The translations under genes were made by a program, and so were the position numbers. This document shows positions 1 to 11,065 of a stretch of 64,000 nucleotides of DNA, piece by piece. Location of the stretch: NCBI GenBank assembly GCA_963556195.1, contig OY744553.1, positions 11,929,096 to 11,993,095 on the forward strand, in the 5' to 3' direction. Position 1 is the first letter of the stretch. Every line of letters begins with the position of its first letter. Source of the stretch: Sepiola atlantica (taxonomy: Eukaryota > Mollusca > Cephalopoda > Sepiida > Sepiolidae). A model generated the notes under the pieces. That model searched no databases, was not told the DNA's origin, and saw nothing but the letters and a program-made list of their open reading frames with translations.

Positions 1-57
1 TTTTTCTTCTTCTTTTTCTTTTTCTTCTTCTTCTTCTTCTTCTTCTTCTTCTTCTTC
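1..57. repeat. (TTC)n polypyrimidine microsatellite at the window edge
   Basis: The plus strand is almost purely TTC/TTTC triplets up to base 57 and is cut by the window start. It resembles the GAA/TTC tract at 2110-2187 in the other orientation. Confidence 0.9.
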
Positions 58-619
58 TCAATATTGGCTATCACAAACGTTATTAATAATTGGGTTTAAA
101 AATCCTTTTTGTGGTTTCATTTTATATTTACACATAAAACAACCTCCCACCTTCTCCCCTGCCGGTGAAGGAGGAAGCAATCACCAAAACCTAACTGCTT
201 TCTATTGTGATTCAGTGGAAAGAGAAATATGTTCCCTGGCCATTTGCCACGTAAGACCAAGGACTTCCACTTTATGTGACGTCACTGCCGGGACACGTAG
301 TTCAACACTAATTAGAAAATTCTACTCTACTTAATTTTTCACGTTATGTAGAAATTTACTCTGCTAACGCTGTTTTTACGCACTCGCATGTAAATATTAT
401 TACATAATGTTTTGCATCCATAAATTTGGTTTCAGACATTTTAACTAGGATTGAATGATGACGTCACATATAAAATTATTTTTACTGTCGTTCGTGCGTT
501 CATTTTATCTATTTATTTATTTAATTTTCTTTCTTTGTTCATTTATCTTGTGTGTGTTGCTTCTTTCTTAAAAACCGACCGTAGAAATTTACAAAACGAA
601 TACATTTTTTATTTAAAAA
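58..619. other. AT-rich spacer, no recognisable feature
   Basis: I see no coding signal, repeat end or structural RNA. Short open frames here are low-complexity and stop within 100 codons. Confidence 0.5.
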
Positions 620-772
620 AAAGGGTATACACTTTGTGCCTCCCAACTAGGATAGTCAGACACAAGGTAGGGATAATCCAACTCTCCAAAGAGGCACTCT
701 GGATCTGGACGAAAATGAAACTTACCTCAGTCTAGAAGGATTTCTCCTTCACTGATTGACGACAGGAAACAC
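620..772 (-). repeat. SINE fragment of the U2-headed group (head missing)
   Basis: This stretch aligns by eye to 57760-57905. Shared blocks include CTCCAAAGAGGCACTCTGGAT (one break allowed), CAGTCTAGAAGGATTT and CTTCACTGATTGACGACAG. The 57.8-kb copy continues at its high-coordinate end into a U2-like head; here that head is absent, so this copy is truncated. Orientation is inferred from the other copy. The GGCACAAGG-like tail is also shared with the 38-kb SINEs. Confidence 0.6.
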
Positions 773-1769
773 ATTGGCAAAACAACGCAGAATAGTTTTG
801 ATTTAAAAAAAGCTAAATGTTATTTCGTTTGTTTATGGTTTTCACTTACAGAAAAATGTTTGTAGATTTATTTTTTTAATCCTTAAAATTTACAAAATGT
901 AAATGAATAGTTTTACTTAAAAAATAACAGAAGCACCCTACATTAAAAACCGACAAAAATAACAGAACAACTGATTTTATTTTATTTAATATTTTGTAAA
1001 TAAATTAATTATTAATAATTATTTTGTAAATAAATTCTTAATGTATACCCTCTTTTCTTCGAAATACATACGACAAAAACAAAACAAAAACTGTACAGAA
1101 TAGTTTTAATTTAAAAAAAGGTTTCACAAAAAAAATCTGCAAAGTGTGTGCCAGTCTTATCCGTTTGTTTACAGGTTCACCGTGCGGCAACCGGAAGTGA
1201 AAGAAATCGGTCTCGACCCGAATATGTCCTTTTCGTATTTGCCTATTCTGGGGTGCCTGAAATCTTATTGGTCCTTTCTTTCTGTTATAATTATTTTACT
1301 TTCCTCTTTTATATCTTTCTTTCTTTCATTTCTATTATTTCTCATTTTATGATTGCCTTTTCTGCAAGAAAATGAATGAGCCGCACGTGCGCTGTCAATG
1401 GAAACGCGTGTCCATTATTTCTTAAATTTCTGATAGAGACAAAAAAAAAAAAAAATCTATTACTGTCTTTCTTTAACTACGGTCAAAACATCTGAACTTA
1501 ATATATAAAGTGATGTTTACTTATTAGATTCTGTCATACCAATGGTTTCCTCCGCCCAGAAATGCATTTTTTTTCAATGTTTCTCCAGTACATCTTTGAA
1601 ATCGATAGTTTAAAAATAGCATCATAGAAAATTATAGGGGTTAATGTCGCTTTTATATTTTAGAGTCATTTGCCTTTTATTAACAAAGCATTTCTTTTTA
1701 AAATGAATGTGACATTTTTTTATAACTGGACATCAGATACATTCAAGAGTCTTTTTAAAGCAACCTTGT
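773..1769. other. AT-rich spacer, nothing recognised
   Basis: Poly-A/T runs and short open frames only. A slightly GC-richer island near 1180-1240 has a pyrimidine tract and CAG before TTCACCG, but one splice-like site without a coding exon is not enough to call a gene. Confidence 0.5.
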
Positions 1770-2500
1770 TGGAAGAAGAAGGGGGAAGAAGAGGAAGAAG
1801 GGTGAGGGGAAGAAACGTAGACGAAGAAGATGAAGAAGAAAGGTGGGGTAGGCGGAAAATAATAAGAAGATGGAGGAAAAGAAGAAGAAAAAGAAGAAGA
1901 AGAAAAAAAAGAAGAAGAAAAAGAAAACGAAGGGGAAAAGAGAAGAAGAAGAAGAAGAAGACGAAGAAGAAGAGGAAAAGGAGAATAAAAGGAAGAATGC
2001 AGAGAAGAAGAAAGGGGCAAAGGGGAGCGGATAAAAAGAAGTAGTAGATAGGGGAGCTGAAGAAGTGACGGGGGCGAATAAGATGAAGAAAGGTGGTTGG
2101 GGAGCCACAGAAGAAGAAGAAGAAGAAGAAGAAGAAGAAGAAGAAGAAGAAGAAGAAGAAGAAGAAGAAGAAGAAGAAGAAGAAGAAAGAAGATGGGAGG
2201 CGGATAAGAAATAGAAAAAGAGGTGTGTGAGACGGAGTAGAAGACAAAGAAGAAGAAGAAGGGGGAGGAGGAGGAGGAGGAGGAGAAGAAGAAGAAAAAA
2301 AGCTAGTGGGGGTTGGAGAAGAAGAATGAGGCGGGAAAGAAGAAAAGGGAGTCGCAGCGAAAAGATAAAAAAAAGGAATAAGTAGGGAACAAACGAGGAG
2401 AAATAAAAGCAAAAGGAGGAGAAGGAATAGGGGACAGAAGAAAGAAAAAGAGAAGTAACAGGAAGAGAAAGGGGGAGAGAAGAAAAAAGACAAAGAATAA
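1770..2500. repeat. Polypurine tract with a 26-unit (GAA)n core
   Basis: The plus strand is very purine-rich for about 730 bp. Bases 2110-2187 are an uninterrupted GAA run; around it are GGA, GAAAA and GAGG variants. Open frames on both strands (R/K/E-rich on plus, F/L/S-rich on minus) are explained by composition. Long GAA runs can form intramolecular triplex DNA; that is general knowledge, not shown here. Confidence 0.9.
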
Positions 2501-2574
2501 TATAGGTATATATAAATGTCAACGTGTGTGTGCCCAAGACAAATAACAAGCAGAGATGACCTGTAGGGTTAAAT

Positions 2575-4130
2575 AGAAAATATGAGATAAAAATAGGTTA
2601 GCCACAAGGAGATGTGGAGACATGAAGTTATAACGTCACAGATGTCGAATTGACAGGGAACGAAGATTTGAGAAAGAGTTCTCTGGTGGAAGCCTGGTCT
2701 GGACGGACGTTTAATAATAGGATATAATACTTAAAGGCGAGATAGACCCGATACATGGCTGTCAATCCATCTGTCCATCTGACTAGTTAGTTCTTAGGTA
2801 ATTAAAAATAAGGAATTTGCTAGCATTGACGTTCTTGATAAGTTTGGCAACATCCCGAACAGATATATGGATGTCGCTCAAAGTGTTTACGTCATAGGGG
2901 AAAATACATGGAGTAAACGGCTCTGATTGAAAAGGGTGGAATTTGATGCAAAGTTTATTGCGAAAAGCTTGACTTTATCAAATGCTCAAGAGATCACTTC
3001 CTGTCCAATTGATGATGGTTGGAATTGAGGTCTTATATCTGCTCAGAATCCTATTTGTTATTCGCCAAAACTCGTAGGAACCTAGCATCTGCTCGGCCTC
3101 TCTGGATTTAACAGATTGTGCATAGAACTCTTTCGCGTTTTCTATAATTATTTTGCAGTTGTTTCAGGCAGTTCTAAAGACGGCTTTCGTTTCAGAGCAT
3201 CTATTTTTTTGAAAGCAATTAAAATAGAGATTTCTATGAGCAATGACAGGCACATTCAGGGGTGTACCACGGCTGGCTGTTTGGTTTTTGTTGGAATTTC
3301 TTGGATGGTATGAATATATTAATACCATTAATTAGCCAATCTGTTATATTGGATGAGATACATGACACCTTCTTTTTGAAAATTGAATGTAGAGGAATTT
3401 ATGATACAAAGAATCTAAAGCTGTCCCAATCTGAAAAGGGACATCAGAGGTTTTACTGAACTTTGTTTTGATCTTATTTGAGACAACTGAGTGATTGAAA
3501 GATACCAACGAATACAGAACAATTGATACCAACGGATACAGAACAATTGATACCAACGGAGACAGCACTGTTCAGGACTAGTTGTCGGGAAAAGATCCAA
3601 GAGGCACGCGAGTAGGTTAGCCAACAATCTGTGTATGATCATAGACAAGGGAAAAATTATGACAACCTCCACCCCCCACATCATCGATTTTTTTTTAGTG
3701 GACTAGCCATTCGACATTGTGAACATTAAAGTCACCACAGACATGGATGTGTACAGAAGGGTGAACAGATAGGATATGGTCAATTTTCTCAGAGATACTC
3801 TCAAAGATATTAACTCCGTCATCTTGAGGACGATAGAGGGTAAAGATGATTGGTGTACTGTGAGTAAAGGCTATATTGAAACACATATAGGGCAATCTTG
3901 GGTCATCTTCAGAGATATCCTTACTACATGGAAAGCCGTCCTTAATGTAGGTACAAATTCCATGTCCGTGGCGATCTTGAGGGTCGGTTTTTTATACCAA
4001 GTTCGAGTAACCTGTACTCAAGAAATCATTAGTGGATACTGACAGGCTCATGCCCGTTTCACACAGAAATAATAGGTCCGGTTTTGTGTCCTGTAAATGG
4101 ATTTCAACCTTTGAAAGGTTGGAACGTAGA
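2575..4130 (-). pseudogene. Jockey-superfamily-like LINE fragment: AP-endonuclease region and start of RT region
   Basis: Reading the minus strand from 4130 downwards gives, with several frameshifts and stops, a typical LINE endonuclease segment. YRPQDDG lies near 3835 and HVCGDFNVHNVEWL near 3705-3735; GDFN is the conserved motif of the exonuclease-endonuclease-phosphatase fold. Downstream come FWRITNRILSR-like (about 3030) and SDIHISVRDVAKLIKNVNASK-like text (about 2850), typical of the endonuclease-to-RT linker. The piece ends before any RT catalytic block and is non-functional. It is a different copy from the RT C-terminus at 4785-5665, which lies on the wrong side to belong to the same element. 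Confidence 0.75.
3495..3565. repeat. 24-bp tandem repeat, about 3 copies, inside the LINE remnant
   Basis: GATACCAACGGATACAGAAC followed by AATT recurs at 24-bp spacing. Because 24 is a multiple of three, it adds an in-frame RWYQLFCI repeat on the minus strand instead of breaking the frame. Confidence 0.85.
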
Positions 4131-4139
4131 CACCTAATA

Positions 4140-4166
4140 TAGAAAAATACTTTCTTTGTAACCTTC

Positions 4167-4197
<31 letters not shown>

Positions 4198-4450
4198 GTC
4201 TTTCTTATTTCTTTCTATCATTCTTATTTCTTTCTATCATTCTTTTTTTTCTGTCTAGTCGTTTCTGTCTTTCCTTCTTTTTTCTAGAATTTTCTTTTCT
4301 TTCCTTCCTTCTTTCTTCCATTCCTTCTTTCTTTTTTCTTTCTTTCTTTTTTCTTTCTTTTCGTTTTCTAGCTTTTTCTTACTTTCATCTTTTTTCTCTC
4401 TAGCCGTTTCATTCTTTCCCTCTTTCTTTGTAGCCTCTTTTTTCATTCTT
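4140..4450. repeat. (CTTT)n-type polypyrimidine microsatellite
   Basis: Imperfect TTTC and TTCC repeats over about 300 bp, cleanest at 4165-4195. The lysine/glutamate-rich open frame on the minus strand is a composition product. Confidence 0.9.
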
Positions 4451-4569
4451 CCTTTCTTTCTAGCTATTTCTTTCTTTCCTTCTTATTTTCCATCCGTTTA
4501 CGTATTTATTTTGATTTCTCCTTTTCGACATTCGTTATTTCCTCTTCTCCCTAATATATAATTCTGTCT

Positions 4570-5780
4570 TCCAATCTTCATTCACTAAATAATGCGCTAA
4601 AATATTTCATGTTCGTACGTACGTTATCACCTGTCACACACATTAAATAAATGAGATCTTATAAACAGAAAAAGTGTTAAATTACTACAATTATCAATCA
4701 ATCAATAAATAAATATAGAAGATACATATTCGTTTTATGTATTTAAAGAAAATTTAATTGACAATGATAATTTTTTTAAACATAGTTCATCCCAAACAAG
4801 GCAGGACGCCACTGTAGACGTAAGGGACTACTGAGAATTAGGGTGGAAGTTTTGAAGGGTCATCCTAAATTGGGTGCTGTTCAGCAAGATGCTTGTTAAC
4901 ATTTGTTTTGAATTTCTGCATGTCGATACAGTTGGGGAAACAGGGAGCAGAGAAGGAGTTCCAAATACCGGCACCACGATGGAAAGAAACTATTGGAGTA
5001 GAAGGCTTTCCAGCATCTGGAGACCTCCACAGTGAATGGATGTGATTTAGCTGATTGTCGGGTTGGTCGAGTGTATTTACGTCGAGGAGGAACCAGAGCA
5101 GCAAGTTCATCGGAGCACATTCCATTGAAGTACTTGTAAAACAAGCACAGGGATGCAACATTGCAGCGATGGAACAGAGGCTGGAGCTTGGTAGATAGTG
5201 AGGGACCTATTAGATTAGCGACTCTTTTTTGGACCTTGTCAAGGAGGGAGAGACAAGTAGATGGTGCAACAGCCCAGATGTGACAACAATACTCCATGCA
5301 TGGGCGGATAGTGTTTTGTAGAGATATAGGATACTGTCAGATGTGAGCAGTTTTCTAGCACGGTAGAGGGAGGCCACCTTCTTTGCAGTAGCCTTGGCAA
5401 TGTCTTCTATTTATTTGTTCCAATTCATGCTACTTGTGAATGTTAGGCCGATGAGTTTGAACGTTGGACTCTGAGGTAGGGTGTTATTTGCCATAGCAAT
5501 CAGTAGGTGAAGAGGTTTCTTGTAGTTGTTGAAGGAAAGGAGCTTTGTCTTAGAAGCATTAAATGTAACCATCAATTTATAACCCTATTCCACTACAGCC
5601 TGGGGGTCACTTTCTAAGGATTCAGCCATTGCCTCGGATATGTGCGCGTCCGTTTTGCCCACATGAGGCGATTATTTTTATGGAAGAAAAACGAGTAATC
5701 CTTTCTTTATAGTATTGACACTAACAGACATTATATTTCAAAAGGAGTATCATTATTAACACTAAATTATACAGATTGAT
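4570..5780. repeat. Dispersed AT-rich repeat 'T', copy 1, split by a LINE 3' end
   Basis: The outer parts (about 4570-4780 and 5668-5780) match 7500-7558 plus 8470-8760. Shared landmarks are GTTCGTACGTACG at 4613 and 7522, TTCGTTTTATTTATTT-like text, and AACAGACATTATATTTC / GACAGACATTTATTATTT near the far end. The LINE remnant at 4785-5665 sits between the halves, so it inserted into this repeat. The repeat class is unknown to me. Confidence 0.5.
4785..5665 (-). pseudogene. Jockey-superfamily-like LINE, C-terminal RT region and 3' end
   Basis: The minus strand encodes the familiar tail of jockey-like reverse transcriptases: LMVTFNASKTKLLSF near 5570, GLTFTSSMNW near 5440, MEYCCHIWAVAPS at 5297, LQPLFHRCNVASLCLFYKYF near 5150 and HPFTVEVSRC near 5030. 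At least two frameshifts (about 5300 and 4990) break it. The catalytic YADD-type block would lie upstream and is missing, so this is a 5'-truncated dead copy. The same 3' end, with the opposite strand, is at 48340-48700. Confidence 0.8.
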
Positions 5781-6175
5781 GCAGAAAACACCGTGGAATT
5801 TCCACTGGGTTCTGCTAGTTATAAATGATAAAGGATGATGTAGAAACACCATCACAGGAATAGAGTGTGACACCCGGAGAAGGCGTAACGAGAGGCCGGT
5901 TTTACAGTGTACAGGGGGAGGGGATGCACAAAAGGAAACGCGACTTGTGGTTCCTATTCGCTGATCAGCAGTCTTTCAAGACTGAACGACACGTGCTGCT
6001 CAAAACGGTGTGAAACCCATGGTTGTGGGGCGTGGTGAGGCTAAATGACCGCACTCCGCCACGATCCGCTGATCCGCCTCCCTCACATATCGACAGCAGA
6101 GGGGTAAAAGACCGTAGTGGCACTACCAGAGGCTGCTACCACAGATAGTGCTTATTGAGTGCCTGTGATGATAGA
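5781..6175. other. Unassigned sequence upstream of an RLE-element 3' end
   Basis: GC content is higher than in the surroundings, with many stops in all frames. It may be more of the RLE-family 3' UTR, but I cannot align it with confidence to the intact copy. Confidence 0.3.
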
Positions 6176-6486
6176 ATGACCGAGGAGGGATAGCACAATT
6201 CAAATATCGACTGGAAAGGAGCGGATACTTCTGGAATTCTGAAGCAGCTTATTGTCATTAAAATTCAAGAGATGTCCACTCGCTGTTATCAGCGATAACA
6301 CGATGGTAAACGACCGGTGCGAGAAAATCAGTGGAATTGGAATTGTGATCGAAAGAACCGGAGATTACCGGAGAATATGGGAGACTTGTTGTAACTCAGA
6401 GTCCAAAGACCACCACGTCTCATTGACAATGTGAGATCACAGGCTATGACTTGTTTAAGAATTCCTAGTAAGTTGTTGTTGTAAAT
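6176..6486 (+). repeat. 3' end of an RLE-type LINE (R4/Dong-like family), copy A
   Basis: It matches the 3' UTR of the intact element at 56850-57160 in order: GACCGAGGAGGGATAGCAC, TTATCAGCGATAACACGATGG, GAGACTTGTTGTAACTCAGA, and a terminal AATTCCTAGTAAGTTG corresponding to ACTCCTAGTGAGTAAA. It runs directly into a (TAA)n tract. Confidence 0.8.
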
Positions 6487-6530
6487 AATAATAATAATAA
6501 TAATAATAATTATAATAATAATAATAATCT
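6487..6530. repeat. (TAA)n tract between two RLE-type fragments
   Basis: About 13 TAA units with one interruption. Copy A ends on its left and a different, 5'-truncated RLE element begins on its right. Confidence 0.9.
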
Positions 6531-7490
6531 TTTGCTAAGAAAGGAGATGCAGATCGATTGTATCTACCTAAAGAAGGAAGGTGGTCGAGGTCTACTTAGT
6601 GTTAAAGATGTTGTGAATAAAGAAGAAGGTTCTCTAAATAAATATATTTCTGAAAGTAATGAGATTCTTTTTCGTGAAGTGAAAAGAGAGGAAATACTAA
6701 GAACTGGGGTGAAAAGAATCAAAGGATACAGGAGAGAGGGTTAAAATTATTTCGAAAGAAACTACACAGTGTATTCTTTAAGAATAATGCATTCAGCTGG
6801 AATTGGTTGGTCAAGGGTGATTTCAAAAGATCTACCGAGATCACCTCAATGGCAGCCTAGGAACATGCCACTCGCACTAGGTCAATCAAACATTAAATTG
6901 ACAAAACTGCAGAATCACCGATGTGCAGATTGTGTAATGTAAGGGAAGAAACCTTAGCGCATATTGGATGCCCAATTCTAGCACAACACCAGTATAAAAA
7001 ATGGAGACACGACCACAGTGAGAAGTGGTATGAGCATAAGTCGGAAGTGGTACAGTAGAATGACAATGTCAAACTTTTTTGGGACATGCGCATACAGATT
7101 GATAAGGTTCTTGAACATTCTAACCCCGACTTAATCTTTCTAAACAAAAACAAAAGAACTTGCTTAATCCTTGATATAGCCTGCCCCTTCGATACCAGAG
7201 TGCAGGAGAAAGAACACGAAAAATAAATAAATATCAAGATCTAAAATGGGAATTAGTTAGACTATGGAAATGTAAAGAAGTAAAGGTGATTCCCGCTGTA
7301 ATTGGAACGCTTGGAACCATAACGAAAAGCAACCATAAATGGCTTAAACAGATTTAGGGGACCATTTCTTTTCCAGGAACATCGAAAGTGTTATGGTACA
7401 GCTTGAATGTCTAAGGTCAGGGGAATTGACTTGAGGTTCAAAAAGAGAAAACTCTAACTAAAGACATCCAAAGTTTGAGATTACTATGAA
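6531..7490 (+). pseudogene. RLE-type LINE C-terminal region, divergent subfamily
   Basis: Conceptual translation resembles the intact protein at 53255-56749 but is clearly another lineage: KKEGGRGLLSVKDVV (intact copy: RNEGGRGLVSIEDCV), a CRLCNVREETLAHI zinc-knuckle start near 6917, RIQIDKV, and NPDLIFLNKNKRTCLILDIA near 7115-7175, the PD-X14-D signature of the restriction-like endonuclease. There is a stop at about 6742 and several frameshifts. The RT core is missing, so the copy is 5'-truncated. It ends beside AATAATAATGATA near 7490. Confidence 0.75.
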
Positions 7491-7558
7491 ATAATAATGA
7501 TAGTACGTTTAACCACTTAATGTTCGTACGTACGCTATCACGCACATTTAAAAAATGG

Positions 7559-8391
7559 ATACCGGTGCAGCTTTTGAACTAGACAAAACCGAATTTTGTT
7601 CGGCAGGTTCCGGCCGTTTAAGTAAACAGCCGGAAGATTCCGAAGCGCTCAGTCAATCAGAAGGCTTGATCAATCAGAAGGCTTGGTCTTCGGAGGATAC
7701 GATATCGCAGAGAGATAGGGTTTCTTAGTGACAATACCCCAACAGGAACTCCGAAACCATCTTTCTTACGTCTGCGCTAACCCGAAAAGAAAACCTGCAA
7801 TTTTTTTGAAAAGGACTAAAAAGGAATTTCGCAAAAAAAAAAAAAGAAGTTTGTACAACTTTAGAACTTGACAAAAACCGAACAGTTTTTATTTTAACCC
7901 TAACCTAACTCTAACCTTAACTAACCCAAAATTAGTCGGTTTTCATCTGGGTCCAAAGCTGTACCAGTACAAAACAAAAACGAAAAAATTCTGTGAAAAT
8001 CGTTGTTTCACTGATGATGTTCTATGACCTTTGTCTTCAAATGATCATCATGAGGAAGTTTTACCATGAAGACGAAACATTGATGAATATATAAACAACT
8101 ATCTCTTGGTTTTTCCTTTTTCATTTCCCATTACAATATTTAGTTTATTTATTAAAAAAAAAAAATTTATCGAAAAAAATTAACGTGAATTTCCCGTGAA
8201 CAAAGAATCCATTGATTTCCTTTTAAAATAAATACATAAATTGTCATAAAAATAAACAAACGGTGAGTGTTTTTCTTTCATTGTTTTTTCTGTTAAAAAG
8301 CCGGTTCGTTTTGATTCGGCTTTTTTCGGTTTTTACGTATTTCTACGTCGACAAAAGTCGGTTTTGTCTAGTTCAACAGCTGTACCAGTAC
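7559..8391. mobile_element. Non-autonomous DNA transposon with about 38-bp terminal inverted repeats
   Basis: The left end reads ACCGGTGCAGCTTTTGAAC then TAGACAAAACCGAATTTT. The reverse complement of the right end (8352-8391) reads GTACTGGTACAGCTGTTGAAC then TAGACAAAACCGACTTTT. A third, more diverged copy of this end lies at 7934-7970 (AAGCTGTACCAGTAC), so two elements may be joined, or one end duplicated. No transposase ORF is visible. The interior also holds a hammerhead-like remnant at 8044-8086. Confidence 0.65.
8044..8086 (+). ncRNA. Decayed hammerhead-ribozyme-like motif
   Basis: Stem I ATCATC/GATGA pairs, GAAA is present, and the overall layout equals the 39.5-kb motifs. The core reads ATGAGGA instead of CTGAGGA, and stem III ACAT is no longer self-complementary in the usual ACGT way. 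It is probably inactive. The flanking TTGGTTTTTCCTTTTTCATTTCC block is also shared with 39421-39670. Confidence 0.5.
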
Positions 8392-9042
8392 TAAAAAATA
8401 AAACGGTCCGATCAGAAAATATGGTATTTTGTAATAAATCTGATGTCGCTAAGGTAAACAATACCGACTTTACTCATTAAAAAAAATATTTGTTTCAAAA
8501 AGAATTAAATTGCTACTATTTTAAATAAATAAAGAAAGAAGAAAATTCGTTTTATTTATTTAAATAAAATAATATTTCATTGACAATTGACAATTTAAAT
8601 AATATTTTATTGATAATTGACAATTTAAATAATATTTCATTGACAATGACAATTATTTTTACGGAAAAAGAAAGAGTCATTTTTTTCTTAATATTAATTA
8701 CCTTGACAGACATTTATTATTTAAAAAAGAATACTATTATCAACAGTTAAATATATATATTCAACGGAGTACCGCTAACTACTAATAATAATGATCCACA
8801 GATCGCTGCACAAATCAATGCGATTAGAACTGACTACATTAAAGCTAAAATGGATAAAACGCAGGAAAACAGTAAATGTTGACTCTATGGACAAAGAGAT
8901 GAAACAGTAAACCACATAATAAGTGAATTCAGCAAACAATCCCCCAAATAATACAAGAACATATACAACTGTGTGGGGAAAGAAGTACACTAGGAACTAT
9001 GCAAACGACTGCATTTTAAACACGAAGACAAATGGTACAGAT

Positions 9043-9525
9043 GTTGGATAATACCCCTGGGAGGCCGGACGCATGTTGAGTGGACGTATGGGTGGGCGAT
9101 CGTTTGGTTTGGCTTGCGCGATTTAGTGTGGGTTGACCCGTACAGTCGAGTGCAAAATAAAACTGGTTCTCACAGTTGGAGCTCACAAACGTTGACAAGC
9201 CACCATTTTGATGAGACCTTTTAGACCGGGGGTTTAAGGGAGTCAGGCTGTGACGAATTCACCTGTGCATAGGGGCTCTGTGACGTCACCGGCTCTTGTG
9301 TGGGAAACTGAGTTTTGTCAGTCTGGTTTTTTGGAAGCATACTGAACAGACGCATTCCTCCATGTAGTCCGCACATGAAAAAGGGAATTTATTTTCCTAA
9401 AAGAATACAGGCGTGATGAAATTCCTCCCCCCCTCCTCGAATGGCTAAGGACTTAATGGATCATAGATTGCTAGGAATTAACTACGATAAAAGTGGTAAA
9501 TTGATCTCTCTCTCTCTCTTTTCGT
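9043..9525 (+). repeat. Dispersed repeat 'X', copy 1
   Basis: It aligns over about 450 bp to the reverse complement of 45715-46170. Shared blocks: TGTTGGATAAT, GTACAGTCGAGTGCA (GTGCAGTCGAGTGCA), CACAGTTGGAGCTCACA, ATGTAGTCCGCA, AATACAGGCG, and CGAATGGCTAAGGACTTAAT before a (CT)n/(GA)n run. It has no coding capacity and is of unknown class; it interrupts RLE copy B. Confidence 0.65.
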
Positions 9526-9745
9526 TAGTAAAACATTTCTAAGAGCGACAGAAAATTGACGCCTAAATAAAAGTAATCAAATTTAAAAGAGAGAGTCTGC
9601 CTTATCTTTCGCTGTGTATGAGAATCTTTGTTACAGCCCAATACAACGATGATGATACTGGTGACGCGCAGTATGCGAGAATAGGGGCGGCGCACGACGA
9701 ACATGTCCCAGTACCATGGTAGCAGGACACACCGTTGCAGCGAGG

Positions 9746-9833
<88 letters not shown>

Positions 9834-9912
9834 ACAACAACAACAACAACAACACCACCACCACCAACAACACCACCACCACCACCACCACCACCACCAA
9901 CAACAACAACAA
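9746..9912. repeat. Compound triplet array (TCA)n then (CAA)n/(CAC)n
   Basis: About 29 TCA units followed by CAA and CAC blocks. His-, Ser-, Ile- or Asp-run open frames over it are artefacts. The CAA/CAC composition resembles the tail of the intact RLE element at 57161-57236. Confidence 0.9.
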
Positions 9913-10991
9913 CGTTACACAGGTATAATCTGGAGACAGTACTGGAAAATGAAAACCACAAAATCCTCTGGAGGTGCAAACAGATAAACTCATCCTAGCA
10001 AGGAGGTCGGACCTCACAATAATTAATAAAAAGGAAAGAACCTGGCAAATTGTAGATTTTGCTGTCACAGCAGCCCACAAGATGAAGATGGAACAGACAA
10101 AAAACGAAGCAGATACACGGAGCTTGCCAAAGAACTCAAAGGAATATGGAACATGAAAGAAGGTCAACATAATACCAATAATTATAGGAGCACTAGGCAC
10201 AGTCTACAAAAAACTGAAAAAAGACTAGGAGAAATTGGTATCAAGGGGAAGACTGAGACTATACAACGGACAACAATGATGAAAATAACTGAAATCTTTA
10301 AAAAATCATCGAATGCGGAAACCAACTCACATAAAGTACAAACACTAACCAACTACATGGAAACTGCAACAGAAATGAAACAAAAAGATAGAAGGAATAC
10401 CACATGAACCCAAGAGAACTGAGAATGCAAGAACTCTTATAAACTGTGCCCCCCACAAAAAGCCATCAGCCTCGGCTGATACCACACAAAATAGTCATGG
10501 CGGGTCAAGGAGGATTAGAAGACCAAGACGAGAGAGCACTAAACAGACCTCCACTGGATGAGTGCGAAAAGGGTACTGGGACCTTGGGGAGGCTTATTGT
10601 CACCTAAATTCCAGTGAATACCAATGGTCGTTGCCAGCGAGAAATCAATGGTAAGCGGTTGTTGCAATAACGCAAAGTCATGTGCAATTGTTATCGAAAG
10701 TGATTGAGAGTACTGAACATCTAGGGGGGACTTGTTGTCACTCAGATTCCAGGGAATACTTTCAGTTATTATCAGTGAGTAATCTCTGACGATGACCTGC
10801 TAGTGAGTACAAATAATAATAATGCTTCCTTACCCACACAATCCTCATTGTGTTTTGCATTTAAAATGTTTTTGTACGTCAGCTGCATAGAAAACTCCAT
10901 AAAATATCTTCAAATCTAACATACGAAAACTATATTATCTCTCTTAAAATGTACTCAACCATAGTTGCACTTTTTACGCTAATTTCTTTCA

Positions 10992-10992
<1 letters not shown>

Positions 10993-11062
<70 letters not shown>
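10993..11062. repeat. (CT)n-(AT)n compound microsatellite
   Basis: A CT run passes directly into an AT run. The same order occurs at 39705-39786 and 42936-43076. Confidence 0.95.

Positions 11063-11064
<2 letters not shown>

Positions 11065-11065
<1 letters not shown>

Larger units (their letters stand above)
7500..8760. repeat. Dispersed AT-rich repeat 'T', copy 2, split by a DNA transposon
   Basis: Outer parts 7500-7558 and about 8470-8760 match copy 1 (4570-4780 / 5668-5780). Inside the right part, a TTTCATTGACAATTGACAATT-like unit is repeated three times between 8570 and 8650. Confidence 0.45.
8785..10830 (+). pseudogene. RLE-type LINE (R4/Dong-like family), copy B, C-terminus and 3' UTR, split by an insertion
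   Basis: Two blocks align to the intact element: 8785-9042 corresponds to about 56090-56330 (NNAIRTNFIKAKIDKTQ, then the zinc-knuckle region with its first Cys codon followed by a TGA stop) and 9912-10830 corresponds to about 56335-57160 (endonuclease region with PD motif, IGIKG tail, then the 3' UTR ending TAGTGAGTACAAATAATAAT). The gap holds an unrelated 870-bp insertion. The left junction follows AATAATAATGAT, so this copy is also 5'-truncated at a TAA tract. Frameshifts make it non-functional. Confidence 0.8.

Noticed and set aside
1140..1400. Possible exon after CAG at 1173
   Set aside because: One splice-acceptor-like site with two short competing frames and no domain.
1670..2549. Arg/Lys-rich and Ser/Phe-rich ORFs over the GAA tract
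   Set aside because: Purine-strand composition; open frames on both strands at the same place.
9703..9987. Poly-His/Ser/Ile proteins over the triplet array
   Set aside because: Homopolymer frames in all registers of (TCA)n, (CAA)n and (CAC)n.
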